Part shown: one piece after another, positions 34,326-44,700 of the stretch | How positions within the stretch are numbered: position 1 is the stretch's first letter | Layout of the letters: each line of letters opens with the position of its first letter | Assembly (NCBI GenBank): GCA_009833045.1 | Contig: WUUP01000005.1 | Span: forward strand, 186,001 to 250,000 | Reading direction: 5' to 3' | Length of the DNA stretch: 64,000 bases | Source of the DNA: Saprospirales bacterium GYS_P2D | Lineage (GTDB): Bacteria; Bacteroidota; Bacteroidia; Chitinophagales; Saprospiraceae | Position numbers and translations under genes: made by a program | Notes under the pieces: generated by a model | What the model was told of the DNA's origin: nothing | What the model saw: the letters and a program-made list of their open reading frames with translations, nothing else | Databases searched by the model: none

Positions 34326-35651
34326 TTAGCTTTTAGACAAGGTTAGTTTATCAACGATCATCTTACCGACCATCTCGCCTTGCTCTACACCATAGTCTAT
34401 GGCTGGACGATAGTGGATACCACCGTACAGTCGGCTGATGGCTGCCTCCTCTGATGCATGATAAAATGACTTAAAGCTACGTACGGGTAGCCCATATTGG
34501 AGCTCGACAGTATCGTCAAATTCAAAATTATCACCAAATAGCGATGTCAATGCGACGGCGGCAGCTCGTGATATCACGCTATGTCCACTGGTATGCTCAG
34601 GGAAAGGCGGAGTCTGAAGTGCTGGTACCCAAGTTTCATCAATATACTCATTGATGACGGTCTCTGGTCGTACGAGATTGCTACGATACTTCTCATCCCA
34701 ACAGCTGATGAATCCATCGGCCAATGCTAATGAAGTCAAGGTGTAAGCCTCTATGGATTCACCAAAGTCAGCTCCTGCTTTTTCACAAGCGAGCTCGGTG
34801 ATGCCGATCCAGTGACCACCTGGAGTGATCTTCTTAGTAGCATGCATGACATGGCCCGTCACATTGAGCACATAGGGATTGCAGTCCCAGAAGCTGGCGA
34901 TTTCTTTTCGCTCAGGATCAGTTCCGCTTCCTTTTTCATAGACTTCCATCGCCTCTTTATAAAACTGTGACCCTTCTGTCATATCAAAAGCTGTAGGCGG
35001 CTTTGGTACGAACTGTTGCGCTGAGTCAAGGACGAAAGGTCTGATCTCTCTCCAGTGCGGCTCGATCCCGTCCATGTAGCCCGGAGGCGTAGGACGCCAT
35101 TTAGCTGGATCATCGGTGATTGAGTATTTTGGGAAGGTTCGAGTCTGTTTGTAGTTATCCGTGGAGCTATACTCTATTATATGTTTAGACATGGCTTGAC
35201 CATATGCCACAGACCGATCAAAAACTTTCTGGGAGATACCGAGAGCTTTGATTTCTTCGTATAACTTGGCTTTGTAGTCTGTTATTTTTTCTTCAGAGAA
35301 GATGAAATTTTGAGCGGTAGCTAATAACGCCTCTATAGCCGCTAAACTCGGAGAAATCTCTTCTGTAGGTGGAGTAGGTCCAGCTGTGAATCTATTGAGC
35401 TGACCCGCTAAACTTTGATAGTTGTCATCAGTAGCACTGAGCACTTCATAAGCTGCTAACGCTGAGTAGGTATAGTTTCTACTCGCTACAGGTGGCGAAA
35501 AAATATCATACACGATCACATTAGAGAGTTGCTCCATGCTATTGTGGATGAATTTAGGGTCGCTGATAGCAGCTTCGTTAGTAGGTGTCTCCTTGCATGA
35601 GGAGATCAGTATGATCAATGCGATACTTAATGAAAGAAGAACTCTTTGCAT
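34326..35651 (-). CDS. PAP2-superfamily lipoprotein, vanadium-dependent haloperoxidase-like
   Basis: The 441-residue protein starts at ATG 35651 (MQRVLLSLSIALIILISSC), where a lipobox places the acylated Cys at 19. An upstream in-frame ATG would bury the signal sequence behind 11 polar residues. The vanadate/phosphate-binding residues are recognisable: SNLVRPETVI (Arg), EHTSGHSVISRAAA (Ser-Gly-His) and ISRLYGGIHY (Arg, His). Related enzymes oxidise halides with peroxide or remove phosphate, and sequence alone does not separate these. It is separated by 105 bases from the LacI gene on the same strand, at the edge of the SusCD/UnbV locus. Confidence 0.85.
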   Translation of the reverse strand: MQRVLLSLSIALIILISSCKETPTNEAAISDPKFIHNSMEQLSNVIVYDIFSPPVASRNYTYSALAAYEVLSATDDNYQSLAGQLNRFTAGPTPPTEEISPSLAAIEALLATAQNFIFSEEKITDYKAKLYEEIKALGISQKVFDRSVAYGQAMSKHIIEYSSTDNYKQTRTFPKYSITDDPAKWRPTPPGYMDGIEPHWREIRPFVLDSAQQFVPKPPTAFDMTEGSQFYKEAMEVYEKGSGTDPERKEIASFWDCNPYVLNVTGHVMHATKKITPGGHWIGITELACEKAGADFGESIEAYTLTSLALADGFISCWDEKYRSNLVRPETVINEYIDETWVPALQTPPFPEHTSGHSVISRAAAVALTSLFGDNFEFDDTVELQYGLPVRSFKSFYHASEEAAISRLYGGIHYRPAIDYGVEQGEMVGKMIVDKLTLSKS

Positions 35652-35704
35652 ACAGTTAGTTTGTGAAAATTCTATGCGAATCAATGATAAAAAGCATAAT
35701 CATG

Positions 35705-35712
35705 CAAATATA
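35705..35712 (-). promoter_or_regulatory. Candidate -7 element TATATTTG for the haloperoxidase-like gene
   Basis: Read on the minus strand this is an exact match to TAnnTTTG, 54 bases upstream of the ATG at 35651. No convincing TTG -33 box accompanies it. If real, the haloperoxidase-like gene can be transcribed separately from the lacI-type gene. Confidence 0.4.
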
Positions 35713-35756
35713 TGCGCTGATATTGATTCTCTGAGCTGAATTGAAGTAGCGTCAGA

Positions 35757-36779
35757 TTATACTTTTGGCATACTTGATTCTCTGATTAGTAGTTTGGTTG
35801 AGAATGTTCGTTGAAAAACTGATTGTCGGTTTTTGATTTGCTCTATTAAAAAATTGAAGGAGGTCCTTCCCATTTCATGACCATTTTGTTCGACGGTTGA
35901 TAGTTTGGGAGATAGGTGATCTGCTACTTCAGAGTTAGAGTACCCTACTACGCCCAGCTCTTTGGGTATATTGATCCCATGATCTTTAGCATATTCGTAT
36001 ACGCCAGAGGCGACATGGTCTGTCACTGTGAATATGGCATCCGGATTGGGATATTTACCATCAAATAAAATAGCGGTATTTCTATAACCATCTTCTTTGC
36101 GAGCATTCAGACAAGACTTTACCAAATGATGATCTATAGGTATACCATGATCGCTCAGAGCAGATATATATCCTTTGAATCTTTCGCTTGAAATATTGCA
36201 GGTCTCGTCACCCCGTATATGAGCTATCCGTTTATATCCCTGTGCGATGAGGTGACTCACGGCTGCATAAGCACCGCTATAGTCATCATGCTGCAGGAAT
36301 GAGCCTGTGTAATCATCAAATTTTCTATCGATAAGTATGAAAGGAATATCCATACTCCTTAGTAGGGCTACATTTTTAGGGGAGTCTGGGTGTCTGGATG
36401 GAGAAAGAATGACTCCTGAGACCAAATGATCGCCAAAGTGCTGTAGTATTTTCCGCTCTTTATTAAAGTCTTGGTTGCTCTCACCCATCATGATCATATA
36501 GTCCGATAGGTGAGCGGCGGTCATGATCCCCTTTAATATAGTAGAGAAAAAATGGTGCTCCACAGCGGGTAGGATGACACCTACTATTTTGTTTGCTACA
36601 TTCTTGCGGAGAGACACAGCCATGGCATTGGGCTTGTACTCGAGCATCCGAGCTACTTCGAGTACCGCCTCTTTCGTTTTGGGACTTATGTCATCTTTAT
36701 CATTGAGCGCTCTACTGACAGTAGTGACAGATATATTAAGGGCATTTGCTATGTCTTTGAGTGTGGCACGACGTTTCAT
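35757..36779 (-). CDS. LacI-family transcriptional regulator
   Basis: The 340-residue protein starts at the ATG for MKRRATLKDIANALNISVTTVSRALND. A further upstream ATG would add 17 residues before the helix-turn-helix and is unlikely. The DNA-binding HTH is at about 5-26, the hinge helix at about 48-56 (KPNAMAVSLRKN) and a periplasmic-binding-protein-like effector domain at about 62-335 (GVILPAVEHHFFSTILKGI, FILIDRKFDDY). It lies 283 bases from the divergent susC gene and is the obvious local regulator of the SusCD/UnbV locus. A small sugar-like effector is typical of the family but unproven here. Confidence 0.93.
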   Translation of the reverse strand: MKRRATLKDIANALNISVTTVSRALNDKDDISPKTKEAVLEVARMLEYKPNAMAVSLRKNVANKIVGVILPAVEHHFFSTILKGIMTAAHLSDYMIMMGESNQDFNKERKILQHFGDHLVSGVILSPSRHPDSPKNVALLRSMDIPFILIDRKFDDYTGSFLQHDDYSGAYAAVSHLIAQGYKRIAHIRGDETCNISSERFKGYISALSDHGIPIDHHLVKSCLNARKEDGYRNTAILFDGKYPNPDAIFTVTDHVASGVYEYAKDHGINIPKELGVVGYSNSEVADHLSPKLSTVEQNGHEMGRTSFNFLIEQIKNRQSVFQRTFSTKLLIRESSMPKV

Positions 36780-36939
36780 GATGGTCAAATTATAAATTAT
36801 CCACAATATCGTTTGCGGAAAGGTTTTCAAATTTTTGTGGCCTCAGCAGGGTCTAATTTAACGAGTTCTCAACAGATAAAATTTATAAGTTTGTTAACAC
36901 TCTACAATAGGTATACTGATTATCAATTAGTTAGCCATT

Positions 36940-36969
36940 TTGACAACTTTTTGTTATCTTATATTTTTG
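36940..36969 (+). promoter_or_regulatory. Predicted promoter of the first susC gene
   Basis: TTG at 36940-36942 and TATTTTTG at 36962-36969, 19 bases apart, match the Bacteroidota consensus TTG-N19-TAnnTTTG. Transcription would start near 36976, giving a leader of about 87 bases before the ATG at 37063. It is the best promoter match found in the window. Confidence 0.65.
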
Positions 36970-36975
36970 TAGGTG

Positions 36976-37030
36976 CGGTTGTAATGCTCAACCGTTTCAA
37001 GAATTCGGAAAGTACGGATGAGTAATCCGT
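36976..37030 (+). promoter_or_regulatory. Two hairpins in the susC-1 leader
   Basis: The first stem pairs CGGTTG (36976-36981) with CAACCG (36989-36994) around a 7-base loop. The second pairs ACGGAT (37014-37019) with ATCCGT (37025-37030) around a 5-base loop. No T-run follows, so they are not terminators. They may protect the mRNA or bind a regulator. Confidence 0.4.
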
Positions 37031-37062
37031 AAGATTTATTAAACTACTAATTTAAAAGTCGT

Positions 37063-40038
37063 ATGAAGAAACTGTTTACTCTGACCGTTATGGTCGTGAC
37101 TATGGTTTTGTTTGCGTCTGCTCAGACAATGGCACAGCGTACTGTGTCAGGAACAGTCACTGACTCGAATGGAGAATCGCTCATCGGAGCCAACATCCTC
37201 GAGAAAGGAACCACAAATGGAACTATCACAGATTTTGATGGTTCTTATTCACTTTCAGTAGCCGATGGAGCTACTCTCGTTTTCTCATTTACAGGTTATA
37301 CAGATCAGGAGATCGTAGTGGGCAATGCCTCTACTGTCAATGTGACTCTGGAGGAGGGCCAGCTACTCGACGAGATCGTCGTGACTGGATATGGTACTCA
37401 GAGCTCTAAGGAGGTCACTTCATCTGTAGTAAGTGTAGATGCTGAAGAATTTAACAAAGGACCGATCAACGATCCAGCAGAACTACTTCAAGGTAAAGTA
37501 GCGGGTCTACAGGTGTACAATAGAGGTGGAGATCCAAACTCTTCAAGTACTGTACGTCTAAGAGGTCTATCTACTATCGGTGCTAACTCAGAGCCACTTG
37601 TAGTAGTAGATGGTGTCATCGGTGCATCTCTTGACAACGTCGATCCTAACGATATCGCTGAGATCAACGTCCTCAAAGATGGATCAGCTGCTGCTATCTA
37701 TGGATCACGAGGATCATCTGGTGTGATCTTAGTAACTACTAAGTCAGGTGGAGCTGGTGAGACTAAAGTGACTTACAATGGTCAATTTGGTACATCTCAG
37801 CCAGTAAATGGTATCCCAGTGATGACCGCTCAAGAGTTCATCAATACTGGTGGTACTGATCTTGGTAGTACTACTGATTGGTTAGATGAGATCACTCAGA
37901 CAGGTACGAGCCACTTACACAATCTCGCTGTATCAGGTGGCGGAGGATCTACATCTTACCGTGTATCTGCTAACATCAGACAAGTAGATGGTATCCTACA
38001 GAACACAGGTTTTGATCAGTTCAACACAAGATTGAACCTCAGCACAAGAGCACTCAATGACAGATTGAAGATTGATTTCAATACTTCTTTCACTGAGAGA
38101 AACTCTGATTTCGGATTCCAAGAGGCACTTCGTTATGGATTGACATACAATCCTACAGCACCAGTTTTGGGTGACGATGCTCCTTTTGCTTTCAACTCTG
38201 ACCAGTTTGGTGGTTATTTCCAGACATTGGGTCTATTCGATAGTTTCAATCCTGTTGCATTGATAAACCAGAATTCAAATACTGGTAAAAGAAATGAATT
38301 CAACTATGGTGCTACATTAAACTATAACTTCTCTGAAAACTTCAACTTAACAGGACGAGTGGCTCAGCAGAATATCACTATTGATAATCTGGAGTACTAC
38401 CCGACTACGGATTTATTCAGAGGTAATGCAGTATCGCCTACCAGAAAAGGTTTAGCAAGATTTTATGATGAGGTAACATCATTTGATCTTTATGAGCTTT
38501 ATGGTACTTATATCACAGGATTTGACAATGTTGATTTGACAGTGACTGGGGGATACTCTTACCAGCAGAATAACTTCAACAGTGAAACTTTCGGTATTGG
38601 TGATTTCCCTAATAGCTCTTTGGACTTCTCTAACTCTATCGAGACAGCTCAAGATTTATTAAATGCTGGTTTCATCGAGGCTTCAAGTGATGCATCTCCA
38701 GATGAGAAGATCATTGCATTCTTTGGTAGAGCTAACGTGACTATCGATAACGCTATCTTCTTGAATGCTTCATTGAGAAGAGAAGGATCTACTAAGCTTG
38801 GTGCTGATAACCAGTGGGGTTTATTCCCTGCATTTGGTGTAGGTGTTGACTTAAATAGATATACTGACATCGCAGGTGTTGATTTATTCAAAGTGAGATT
38901 AGGATATGGTGTGACAGGTGCACTACCGAGACTATCGGGATTGTCTCAAGAGGTGAGACAAGTAAACAACGATGCAACTGGTGGTGTGACTACTTCACTA
39001 TTGAGAGCAGCTAATCCAGATCTTAAGTGGGAGGAGAAAGCAGAGACTAACTTAGGAGTTGAGTTTGCTTCAGGTAGATTCGGAGCCACTTTAGATTTAT
39101 ATAACAGAGATATCTCTGACTTCATCATCGAGAGAGATGTTGATCCAGCGGTATTCGGTGTGAACAGAAGATATGAGAATGCAGGTAGCCTCAATACCAA
39201 AGGTGCTGAGCTTGCATTAAACTATGATGTCCTTGATAATAGTGATCTCTCTTGGAATACAGGATTAGTACTATCTACCTATAAGACAGTACTCGATGAG
39301 TATGTGATCGAAAGAGATGTAATTGCTAACCTCGGTGCTCCAGGTCAGAATAATACAGCTGTAATCTTAGTAGAGCAAGGTAGCGAGATTGGTACTATCT
39401 GGGGTCCAGTATTCGAAGGTGTAGCAGATAATGGTACTAACATCTTTGCTGATATCAATGGTGATGGTCAGCTCATCACAGGACAGGATCAAGCACTTGC
39501 TGAAAATGGTGACTTCCAAGCATTAGGAAATGGTATTCCAGACCTTGAATTAGGATGGACTAACTCATTGACTATCGGAGACTGGACAGTGAATGCATTC
39601 TTCAGAGGTGCATTTGGACACAGCTTAGTAAATTCATTCAGAGCATTCTATGAGCCAGTGATCGCATCACAGTCTTCATATAACTATGTAAATACAAGCT
39701 TGAGAGAGCCTAACTTAACTGAAGCAAGATTTAGCTCACTCTATGTAGAGAAAGCTGACTTCTTCAAGTTAGATAACTTAACTATAGGCAGAACATTTGA
39801 TATTTCTAACTCTGCATTCGAGTCTGTAGGACTTACTTTGAATGTTAGAAATGCATTTGTTATTACTTCTTACACAGGATCAGATCCAGAGCCAGCACTT
39901 ACGGATGTAGGACCGACTGACAATGGTAATAGAGCAGAATTCCTCTCTAATCCTGATCCATTAGCTCCAGGTGTAGATCGTCGTAGAAACTACTTCGCAT
40001 CAAGACAGTTCACTTTAGGAGTTAACTTGAACTTTTAA
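37063..40038 (+). CDS. SusC/RagA-family TonB-dependent outer-membrane transporter (pair 1)
   Basis: The 991-residue protein has a signal peptide (about 1-25). A carboxypeptidase-D regulatory-like domain (about 27-105: RTVSGTVTDSNGESLIGANI) precedes the TonB-box-like DEIVVTGYGTQ at 103-113. A plug domain (about 115-225: LLQGKVAGLQV, VRLRGLSTIG, ISVLKDGSAAAIYGSRGSSGVILVTT-type block) and a long beta barrel ending RQFTLGVNLNF follow. With SusD it forms a lidded outer-membrane importer. The barrel portion uses AGA and TTA codons often, as seen in highly expressed Bacteroidota surface genes. The susD gene starts 25 bases later. Confidence 0.95.
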   Translation: MKKLFTLTVMVVTMVLFASAQTMAQRTVSGTVTDSNGESLIGANILEKGTTNGTITDFDGSYSLSVADGATLVFSFTGYTDQEIVVGNASTVNVTLEEGQLLDEIVVTGYGTQSSKEVTSSVVSVDAEEFNKGPINDPAELLQGKVAGLQVYNRGGDPNSSSTVRLRGLSTIGANSEPLVVVDGVIGASLDNVDPNDIAEINVLKDGSAAAIYGSRGSSGVILVTTKSGGAGETKVTYNGQFGTSQPVNGIPVMTAQEFINTGGTDLGSTTDWLDEITQTGTSHLHNLAVSGGGGSTSYRVSANIRQVDGILQNTGFDQFNTRLNLSTRALNDRLKIDFNTSFTERNSDFGFQEALRYGLTYNPTAPVLGDDAPFAFNSDQFGGYFQTLGLFDSFNPVALINQNSNTGKRNEFNYGATLNYNFSENFNLTGRVAQQNITIDNLEYYPTTDLFRGNAVSPTRKGLARFYDEVTSFDLYELYGTYITGFDNVDLTVTGGYSYQQNNFNSETFGIGDFPNSSLDFSNSIETAQDLLNAGFIEASSDASPDEKIIAFFGRANVTIDNAIFLNASLRREGSTKLGADNQWGLFPAFGVGVDLNRYTDIAGVDLFKVRLGYGVTGALPRLSGLSQEVRQVNNDATGGVTTSLLRAANPDLKWEEKAETNLGVEFASGRFGATLDLYNRDISDFIIERDVDPAVFGVNRRYENAGSLNTKGAELALNYDVLDNSDLSWNTGLVLSTYKTVLDEYVIERDVIANLGAPGQNNTAVILVEQGSEIGTIWGPVFEGVADNGTNIFADINGDGQLITGQDQALAENGDFQALGNGIPDLELGWTNSLTIGDWTVNAFFRGAFGHSLVNSFRAFYEPVIASQSSYNYVNTSLREPNLTEARFSSLYVEKADFFKLDNLTIGRTFDISNSAFESVGLTLNVRNAFVITSYTGSDPEPALTDVGPTDNGNRAEFLSNPDPLAPGVDRRRNYFASRQFTLGVNLNF

Positions 40039-40063
40039 TAATCTTATAAAAATTAAATAGAAA

Positions 40064-41671
40064 ATGATGAATAGATTATCAATTCTACTCACGCTTGTTT
40101 TCGGTTTCTTACTCACCTTTTCTTGTACAGATCTCCAAGAAGATTTAGTAGGTGATGTAACAGAAGACATTTCTATCCCTGGTATCGTCAGTGGTGGCGG
40201 TGGAGGAGGAGGCGATGCCTTGTCTTCTGCTTTCGCAGAATTGAGAAATACCGGTACGGCATACCACAGTGGATACTACTCAGTACAAGAGCTCACATCT
40301 GATGAGATGGTGATCGGAGCTAAAGGTGGTGACTGGTTTGATGGTGGTATCTTGATACAGCTACACCAGCACACTTATGATGCGACTCACGGTTTCATCG
40401 GTGGTACTTGGAATTCTCACTATGCAGCGATTAATACTTGTAACGAACTATTGGAGTCAGGTCTTGACGCTAATGGTGAGGCGCAGATCAGAGCATTGAG
40501 AGCATACTTCTATTGGAGATTGATGGATCTCTATGGCAATGTAAAGATTGTTACCTCAACGGGATCTGATGCTCCTCAAGTAGGCCGATCTGATGTGTTC
40601 TCATTCGTAGAGAGCGAGCTATTAGCAGCTCTCGGAGTGAGCGAGATCTCAGCAGGTATGGACCTCAGCGGTAGTGCACTCGATGAGGGTACTAATGAGT
40701 ATAGAATCAATAGATATGCAGCCCTCGGTATCTTAGCGAGAGTTTATCTTAATGCTGAAGTGTATATAGGTACACCTATGTATGACAAAGTAGATATTGC
40801 AACTTCATACATCATTGATAGCGGTATTTACCAGCTTTGTGGTGATGGTTGCTCTGTGCCAAACCTTGGTAAGCGCCCTGATGTGGCGAGTGATCCAGCT
40901 GAATTAGAAGGATACCGTGCGATATTCGCAGCTAATAACGAAGGAAACCCTGAAAATATCTTCACTGTAGAATATGATGAAGTGAATGCAGGAGGTATGA
41001 ACTTCGCTATGATGAATCTTCACTATTCTTCACAGTTTACGTACAACTTTGATTCTCAGCCATGGAATGGATATGCGACATTAGAGGAGTTCTTTAACTC
41101 TTATGATGCTGCAGACAAACGTAGAGATGCAAGTTTCCTTTATGGTCCTCAGACTGACTTTGGTGGATCTGCCATCTTAGATTTCGCAGCTGATGATGAT
41201 GATATCGTATTGAACTATACACCTCAGATCAATGAGCTTGCTCCTAACTATTTGAGAGAAGCAGGTGCAAGACCAGCTAAGTTCTCTTACAAGTTGTTCG
41301 GAAGATCAGAAATGGATAATGATTATCCTATCGTACGTCTGGGTGAGGTATACTTGATGAGAGCGGAGGCAAGAGCAAGAGCTGCTGGAGATTGGAATCA
41401 GGCTATTCCTGATGTGAATCTTATCAGAGCGAGAGCTGGAGTATCTCCTTATACTTCTCTTGATGCTGACGAATTCTTAGCAGAAAGAGGTCGTGAGATG
41501 TTTGCTGAGTCTATGAGACGTACAGATTTGATCAGATTTGGAGAGTACAATGGTACTTGGTGGGAAAAGCCAGCATCTGATCCACACGTGAATATATTCC
41601 CGATTCCATTTGATGCGATTCAGGCGAGTCAAACTGCCTCTTTCCCATTATCACAGAATCCTGGGTACTAA
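40064..41671 (+). CDS. SusD/RagB-family surface lipoprotein (pair 1)
   Basis: The 535-residue protein has a lipobox at 18-21 (LTFSC, Cys21) followed by acidic residues (TDLQED). Seven consecutive glycines (44-50) form a flexible linker before the SusD fold. TPR-like helices appear in LRAYFYWRLMDLYGNV and RYAALGILARVYLNAE. The C-terminal RAGB/SusD region ends with YPIVRLGEVYLMRAEARARAAG and the family-typical NPGY tail. It caps SusC and binds the ligand on the cell surface. A strong terminator follows 22 bases after the stop. Confidence 0.95.
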   Translation: MMNRLSILLTLVFGFLLTFSCTDLQEDLVGDVTEDISIPGIVSGGGGGGGDALSSAFAELRNTGTAYHSGYYSVQELTSDEMVIGAKGGDWFDGGILIQLHQHTYDATHGFIGGTWNSHYAAINTCNELLESGLDANGEAQIRALRAYFYWRLMDLYGNVKIVTSTGSDAPQVGRSDVFSFVESELLAALGVSEISAGMDLSGSALDEGTNEYRINRYAALGILARVYLNAEVYIGTPMYDKVDIATSYIIDSGIYQLCGDGCSVPNLGKRPDVASDPAELEGYRAIFAANNEGNPENIFTVEYDEVNAGGMNFAMMNLHYSSQFTYNFDSQPWNGYATLEEFFNSYDAADKRRDASFLYGPQTDFGGSAILDFAADDDDIVLNYTPQINELAPNYLREAGARPAKFSYKLFGRSEMDNDYPIVRLGEVYLMRAEARARAAGDWNQAIPDVNLIRARAGVSPYTSLDADEFLAERGREMFAESMRRTDLIRFGEYNGTWWEKPASDPHVNIFPIPFDAIQASQTASFPLSQNPGY

Positions 41672-41693
41672 GATATATTGTACATAATACAAG

Positions 41694-41729
41694 AAAGGGT
41701 TGTCTATTAGTTAGACAGCCCTTTTTTTT
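41694..41729 (+). terminator. Intrinsic terminator between susD-1 and UnbV-1
   Basis: A 13-bp stem with one G-T pair (AAAGGGTTGTCTA at 41694-41706 with TAGACAGCCCTTT at 41712-41724) and an 8-T run lie directly upstream of the UnbV-1 ATG at 41740. It should strongly reduce read-through from susCD into the UnbV genes. Confidence 0.9.
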
Positions 41730-41739
41730 GCCATTCAGA

Positions 41740-44700
41740 ATGCATCTTAAGTTTTATATATCAACCATTTTACTTCTTTTGACCTTGTATGCCTGTCAAA
41801 AAGAAGGTGACGAGCAAAAGGACCTACTCTTCAAGGTGAAGAATGATAGTGGAATTGACTATAGGAATGATCTGAGCTACACCCAAGAACTCAATCCCTA
41901 TACCTATCGAAACTACTACAACGGAGCGGGTATCGGTGTTGGTGATTTTGATAATGATGGGCTGGAGGATGTATACCTATCTGGAAATCAAGTCGACAAT
42001 GCCCTTTATAGAAATCTTGGTGATTTGAAATTTGAAAAGGTCGATATCCCATTATTAAGCTCAACTGGAAGCTGGAGTACTGGAGTCAGTATAGTGGATA
42101 TTAATGCTGATGGTCTAATGGATATCTATGTGTGCAAAGCGGGACCTCCAGAAGGCCCCAATCGTGCCAATGAGTTATTTATTAATCTGGGTGATTGGCA
42201 GTTTGAAGAGAGGGCCGCTGACTACGGATTAGACATCAAGGGCTTTTCGATACAGGCGAGCTTTTTTGATTTTGATAAGGACGGCGATTTAGACTGCTAC
42301 TTGCTCAATAACTCACTTAGATCTGTGGGAGGTTATGATCTACGACCCAATCTCAGAAATATATCAACCAAAGAAGGAAATAAACTCCTGGTCAATGAAG
42401 GAGGTAAATATGTCAATCGCTCAGAGGAGCTTGGTATCCATACCAGTGAGATAGGGTTTGGTCTGGGAGTGATCACTGCAGACATCAGTGGAGATACATG
42501 GCCGGATATCTATGTATCCAATGATTTCTTTGAGAGAGACTACTACTATATTAATCAGGAGGGTAAAGGATTCAAGGAGGTAGGTGATGAATATTTCAGT
42601 TCGTACTCTCTGGGCTCGATGGGAGCAGATGCGGGAGATATTGATCAAGATGGAGATTTGGATGTATTTGTTGCTGAGATGGCACCTGCTACCATGACAC
42701 GTCAGAAGACTAAGGCTATGTATGATAGCTGGGACAAGTATCAGCGAGCGCTCAAAAGTGGTTACGCCTCGCAGTACTCTCGTAATATGTTACACATTAA
42801 TGAGGATGGCCATTTTCAAGATATCTCCAGAGCCAGCGGCATAGAAGCAACCGAATGGAGCTGGGCACCATTAATTTTTGATTTTGACAACGATGGACAT
42901 AATGATCTATTCGTGAGCAATGGAGTGGGGAAAGATCTACTCGATCGTGACTATCTCGCCTATATGGCTAATGAGCAGAGCGTCGCAGCACTGATCGCTG
43001 GCAAGGATGATGAGTCTCTAAAGAAGCTCATAGATATCATGCCCGAGTCTAAAGTAGATAATGCATTTTTCATACAGCGTAGAAAGTATGAATTTGAAGA
43101 TATAGTGAGCACTCACACGGACCTGAAACCTTCAGTCAGCAACGCCAGTGCTTTTGCAGACTTCGATCTCGATGGAGATCTCGATCTCATCATCTCGAAT
43201 ATTAATGACCCTGCATCCGTATTGGAGAATCGGTCATACGGTAAAAATTTTGTTCTACTTGACTTAATCGGAAATGCTGGAAATCCTAGTGCTATTGGAG
43301 CAAAAGTAGAATTGATCGTAAATGGTGCTGCAAGAGTCGCACAGCAGAATCCTTATCGGGGATTTCAGTCTACAGTGAGCAGTAGGATTCATTTTGGACT
43401 GGATAGTATCACTGCTGTAGAGGACTTAGTGGTGACTTGGACAGATGGGCAGATCGAGCGATATACTGATCTTACGATTAACGAAATCAATAAAATAAAA
43501 AAAGGAGAAGGAGAGCCATTTGTCGTTAAACCAATGTCAGAGAGTGATCTTATAATACAAGTGATAGACAGCATAGAATATGACTATCCCGTCAGACTGT
43601 TTAATGAGTTTAATAAAGAAAAGCTCTTAGTGAAAATGTCTGATAAGACAGGGCCAATGATGTATTTGAATAACTCCAGAAAGGAAATCATATCTGGAGG
43701 AGCTAAAGGTCATCACCTCAATATATCAAAAGCCGAAAATATTGCATCTACTTCGGCTATAGCTGAAACCATCATCAACCCTCATGTCACTGATATCGTA
43801 GAGTTTGATTTTGACGGGGATGGAGATATGGATCTGTACATAGCGCATGGAGGCAGAGTATTCTCTAAGTATTCCACGGAGCTAAATGACCAAATATTGA
43901 TTAAGAAGGGAAATGACTATTCTTTGATTCCGGATGCTGTTACGTTTGATAGTCCTACAGTGACAGGAGCAGTAGCTGCTGGAGATCTTGACGGTGATGG
44001 ATACGAAGATATAGTCATCGGTGAGCAGGTGGCTGAGGATATATATGGTGCGGAGACGTCTCTATATGTCTATATGAATGAAAAAGGCAAAAGGCTACAG
44101 GGAAAAATAAGTATCACTGATCTTGGCGCTATTCATGATGTGGCCATAGCAGATCTGGATAATGATGGTATCCTGGAGATCATAGTAGCCGGAGAGTGGA
44201 TGTCCATTAAGATTTTTCATGTGAAGGGTGATGACTATCAAGATGTAACAGAGAATTTTGGCATGAGCCAGATGGAAGGAATGTGGAGATCTATCCAAAT
44301 CGTGGATATCGATCAAGATGGAGATCTGGACATGATAGCCACTAATCAAGGGACTAACTCTATTTTCTCGAAAGAGCATAAGCTATATGTCAATGACTTT
44401 GATCAAAATGGTAGGAAAGAACAAATATTGACCCGATCAGTGGCTGGAATAGATTACCCTGAGCTTGACTTTGATGATATGGCCGCTCAAATGCCGAGCA
44501 TCAAGCGAAAATATCAGTCATATGCAGCCTATGCCGAGGCATCGATCGATGAAATATTTGATATTGAAAGAATAAGTGAGGCAAGAGTGCTGAGCCTATC
44601 AGAGCTCCGATCAGCACTTTTCATCAATTATGATGGAGTGCTGCGTTTTCAAGCTTTACCCGCTGAGCTGCAGTATTCCTCTATGTATGCTTCAGCGGTC

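Larger units (their letters stand above)
36780..37062. promoter_or_regulatory. Divergent lacI-susC control region
   Basis: This 283-base AT-rich region has no gene. It holds the susC promoter at 36940-36969 and the palindromic core TGTTAACA (36892-36899), a candidate but unproven operator. It also holds two leader hairpins (36976-36994 and 37014-37030), and CCACAA/TTGTGG inverted blocks near 36801 and 36836. Confidence 0.5.

Noticed and set aside
41728-41739. Upstream in-frame TTG start for UnbV-1
   Set aside because: It lies at the end of the terminator T-run, and the ATG at 41740 gives a proper lipoprotein signal.
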